6,375 nt of DNA, from the NCBI GenBank assembly GCA_023248455.1, contig JAHFEN010000045.1, positions 1-6,375 on the forward strand. Direction: 5' to 3'. This document shows positions 5,448-6,375 of the stretch, one piece after another. This DNA is from Microcaldota archaeon (GTDB taxonomy: Archaea; Micrarchaeota; Micrarchaeia; Anstonellales; Anstonellaceae). A model generated the notes under the pieces. That model worked only from the letters and a program-made list of their open reading frames with translations. It was not told the origin of the DNA and did not search any database. The stretch's first letter is position 1, and every line of letters begins with the position of its first letter. The position numbers were made by a program, and so were the translations under genes.

Positions 5448-6089
5448 TCATTTCGAACCTTTTAGTGCAGAATTGACCTTCTCGGTATATTCTTCCGTCT
5501 TCATTGGTGCTATTTTGATTGCCTTGCTCAAATAAACTTTGGCAGCAGCGGAGTCTCCACTCTCAGCCGAACCAAGTGCCAATCCAAAATTCATCGCAAC
5601 TACTTCTCTTACTTTGGGGGCAAGCCGATAATATTCCAATTCAACCGCGATTTTTTTCAGTTGTTCCAGTGTACCCTTGCCATTAAGTTTTTCAAGTGAA
5701 GCCAATGCTGACTCAGCCTCATCCTCTCTCTGATAGGTTTCGGCTTGCCGAAGGTTGAAGGTAGCTTTTTGCCAGTTTCCATTTTTGAGGTCGTAAATCG
5801 CCCATTCAACATGTCTATCAGCTAACTTATCTTTCAAATTATCAATCTTACTGGTTATTTCTTGTGCTTTAATATCAAAATTTTCCATAGCGCGGTATTC
5901 TAAGTGACCTCCGAATCTCCTTTGAAATTTTGTCTCAAAAAAGTCAGAGCCTTGCTTAGCGGCGTTATATGCCTGTTGCAACAATTTCAACTGCTCCTCC
6001 AGAGTAGTTTTCGGTGTTATTTTCCCAAGCGTTTTCCCAATCTCGACCCCTACAGAATCAATCTGCATCTTTGTTTGATATAAAAACAT
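5448..6089 (-). CDS. TPR-like helical protein of unknown function
   Basis: I do not recognise a named family. The chosen start, ATG at 6089, gives 213 residues and is preceded by GGTGG (6094-6098), a good archaeal ribosome binding site with four-base spacing, and by a strong TATA tract. The frame stays open upstream to 6185, but those 32 codons merely translate the A/T-rich promoter and overlap the transposase gene. The protein is hydrophilic with no signal peptide or membrane segment. Residues 30-92 look like helical, coiled-coil-prone sequence. Residues 94-120 (EWAIYDLKNGNWQKATFNL and following) and 166-195 (FGLALGSAESGDSAAAKVYL then KAIKIAP) resemble tetratricopeptide repeats, which usually bind other proteins. 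Base composition is much lower in G+C than the neighbours (15 of 60 in 5821-5880), suggesting acquisition from elsewhere together with the adjoining insertion sequence. Partner and role are unknown. Confidence 0.78.
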   Translation of the reverse strand: MFLYQTKMQIDSVGVEIGKTLGKITPKTTLEEQLKLLQQAYNAAKQGSDFFETKFQRRFGGHLEYRAMENFDIKAQEITSKIDNLKDKLADRHVEWAIYDLKNGNWQKATFNLRQAETYQREDEAESALASLEKLNGKGTLEQLKKIAVELEYYRLAPKVREVVAMNFGLALGSAESGDSAAAKVYLSKAIKIAPMKTEEYTEKVNSALKGSK

Positions 6090-6100
6090 TTTACCACCAA

Positions 6101-6127
6101 TTATTTTATGTTTATATATATATATAA
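6101..6127 (-). promoter_or_regulatory. TATA tract and promoter of the TPR-like gene
   Basis: The minus strand reads TTTATATATATATAAAC and then CATAAAATAA, the most A/T-rich run in the window, centred about 29 bases upstream of the ATG at 6089. With the usual spacing, transcription would start close to 6090-6100, just including the GGTGG ribosome binding site. It lies in the 49-base gap after the transposase stop codon, so it may belong to, or have been brought next to, the insertion sequence end. Confidence 0.55.
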
Positions 6128-6138
6128 ATACATACATT

Positions 6139-6375
6139 TTAAGCGACATTCTGAGCAGACGGCTTACTTTCTGAGCAAAAGTCAATCTTCACTCCAAACT
6201 CAAAGCTTTCATGTATCAAAACCACGATATTGTGCGCGATGAACTTGCAGAGTAGCTCATTCTGCTGCGCCGTCCAATTCTTGCTCCTCACCTTGTCGCC
6301 GAATTTTGCCTTCACCGTGCTATTTGTGCTTTCCACATTGCTCCGCTTGTGGTAGTGCTGGTAAAACTCCTCCTG
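6139..6375 (-). mobile_element. C-terminal part of an IS4/IS5-type DDE transposase, 5' end outside window
   Basis: The frame is open from the right edge of the window to the TAA at 6139-6141, giving 78 visible residues. It begins QEEFYQHYHKRSNVESTNS and continues with VKAKFGDKVRSKNW, then NELLCKFIAHNIVVLIHESF, the characteristic end of this transposase type. YHKRSNVESTNSTVK fits the Y-(2)-R-(3)-E-(6)-K signature of IS4/IS5-superfamily enzymes exactly, so its glutamate is the third residue of the DDE catalytic triad. A GTG at 6336 is an internal codon, not the gene start. The tail CSESKPSAQNVA extends past the usual family end. No frameshift is visible in this part, so the element may be intact. 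Its terminal inverted repeat on this side should lie between the stop codon and the TPR-like gene, but it cannot be identified without the other end. Confidence 0.85.

Noticed and set aside
6090..6185. N-terminal extension of the TPR-like protein, including MYVFIYIY as a possible membrane segment
   Set aside because: It is the translation of the A/T-rich promoter tract, overlaps the transposase gene, and a much better start with GGTGG lies at 6089.

Overview
The window looks like a stretch of archaeal chromosome. The informational genes are of archaeal type: a Pth2-family peptidyl-tRNA hydrolase, a stand-alone TRAM-domain protein and a NurA-family nuclease. The debranching enzyme belongs to the archaeal-type amylo-alpha-1,6-glucosidase family. 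Several starts are preceded by A/T-rich TATA-like boxes and, in two cases, by GGTG-type ribosome binding sites. I cannot name the lineage from this sequence alone. The core genes are moderately G+C rich (32 of 60 bases in the sampled line 4081-4140), whereas the right-hand end is clearly A/T rich.

Layout, left to right. Positions 1-1271 (minus) hold the first 423 codons of glmS; its 3' end lies off the left edge. Upstream of it on the same strand are a 64-residue TRAM protein (1338-1532) and a 362-residue NurA-family nuclease (1597-2685). These three are co-oriented, but the 64-66 base gaps between them each carry a TATA-like box, so independent promoters are as likely as one operon. A short divergent promoter region with a palindrome (2686-2735) separates nurA from pth2, which runs rightward (2736-3086). 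Between pth2 and the convergent debranching-enzyme gene lies about 220 bases containing what looks like the decayed C-terminal end of a second pth2. The archaeal glycogen debranching enzyme fills 3310-5283 (minus). Its upstream region (5284-5447) carries three copies of a 10-base element, TTATTAGCAA, and a long hairpin. The right end holds an A/T-rich gene for a TPR-like helical protein of unknown function (5448-6089, minus) and the C-terminal end of an IS4/IS5-type transposase (6139-6375, minus) that runs off the right edge.

Functionally, glmS makes glucosamine-6-phosphate for amino-sugar synthesis and the debranching enzyme mobilises stored alpha-glucan. Pth2 and TRAM serve translation and RNA, and NurA serves DNA end processing. 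I see no single pathway uniting them. The non-housekeeping features are the TPR-like gene next to the insertion sequence, the repeated element upstream of the debranching enzyme, and the pth2 relic. I found no CRISPR array, tRNA or rRNA. I did not find a convincing new multi-gene system.
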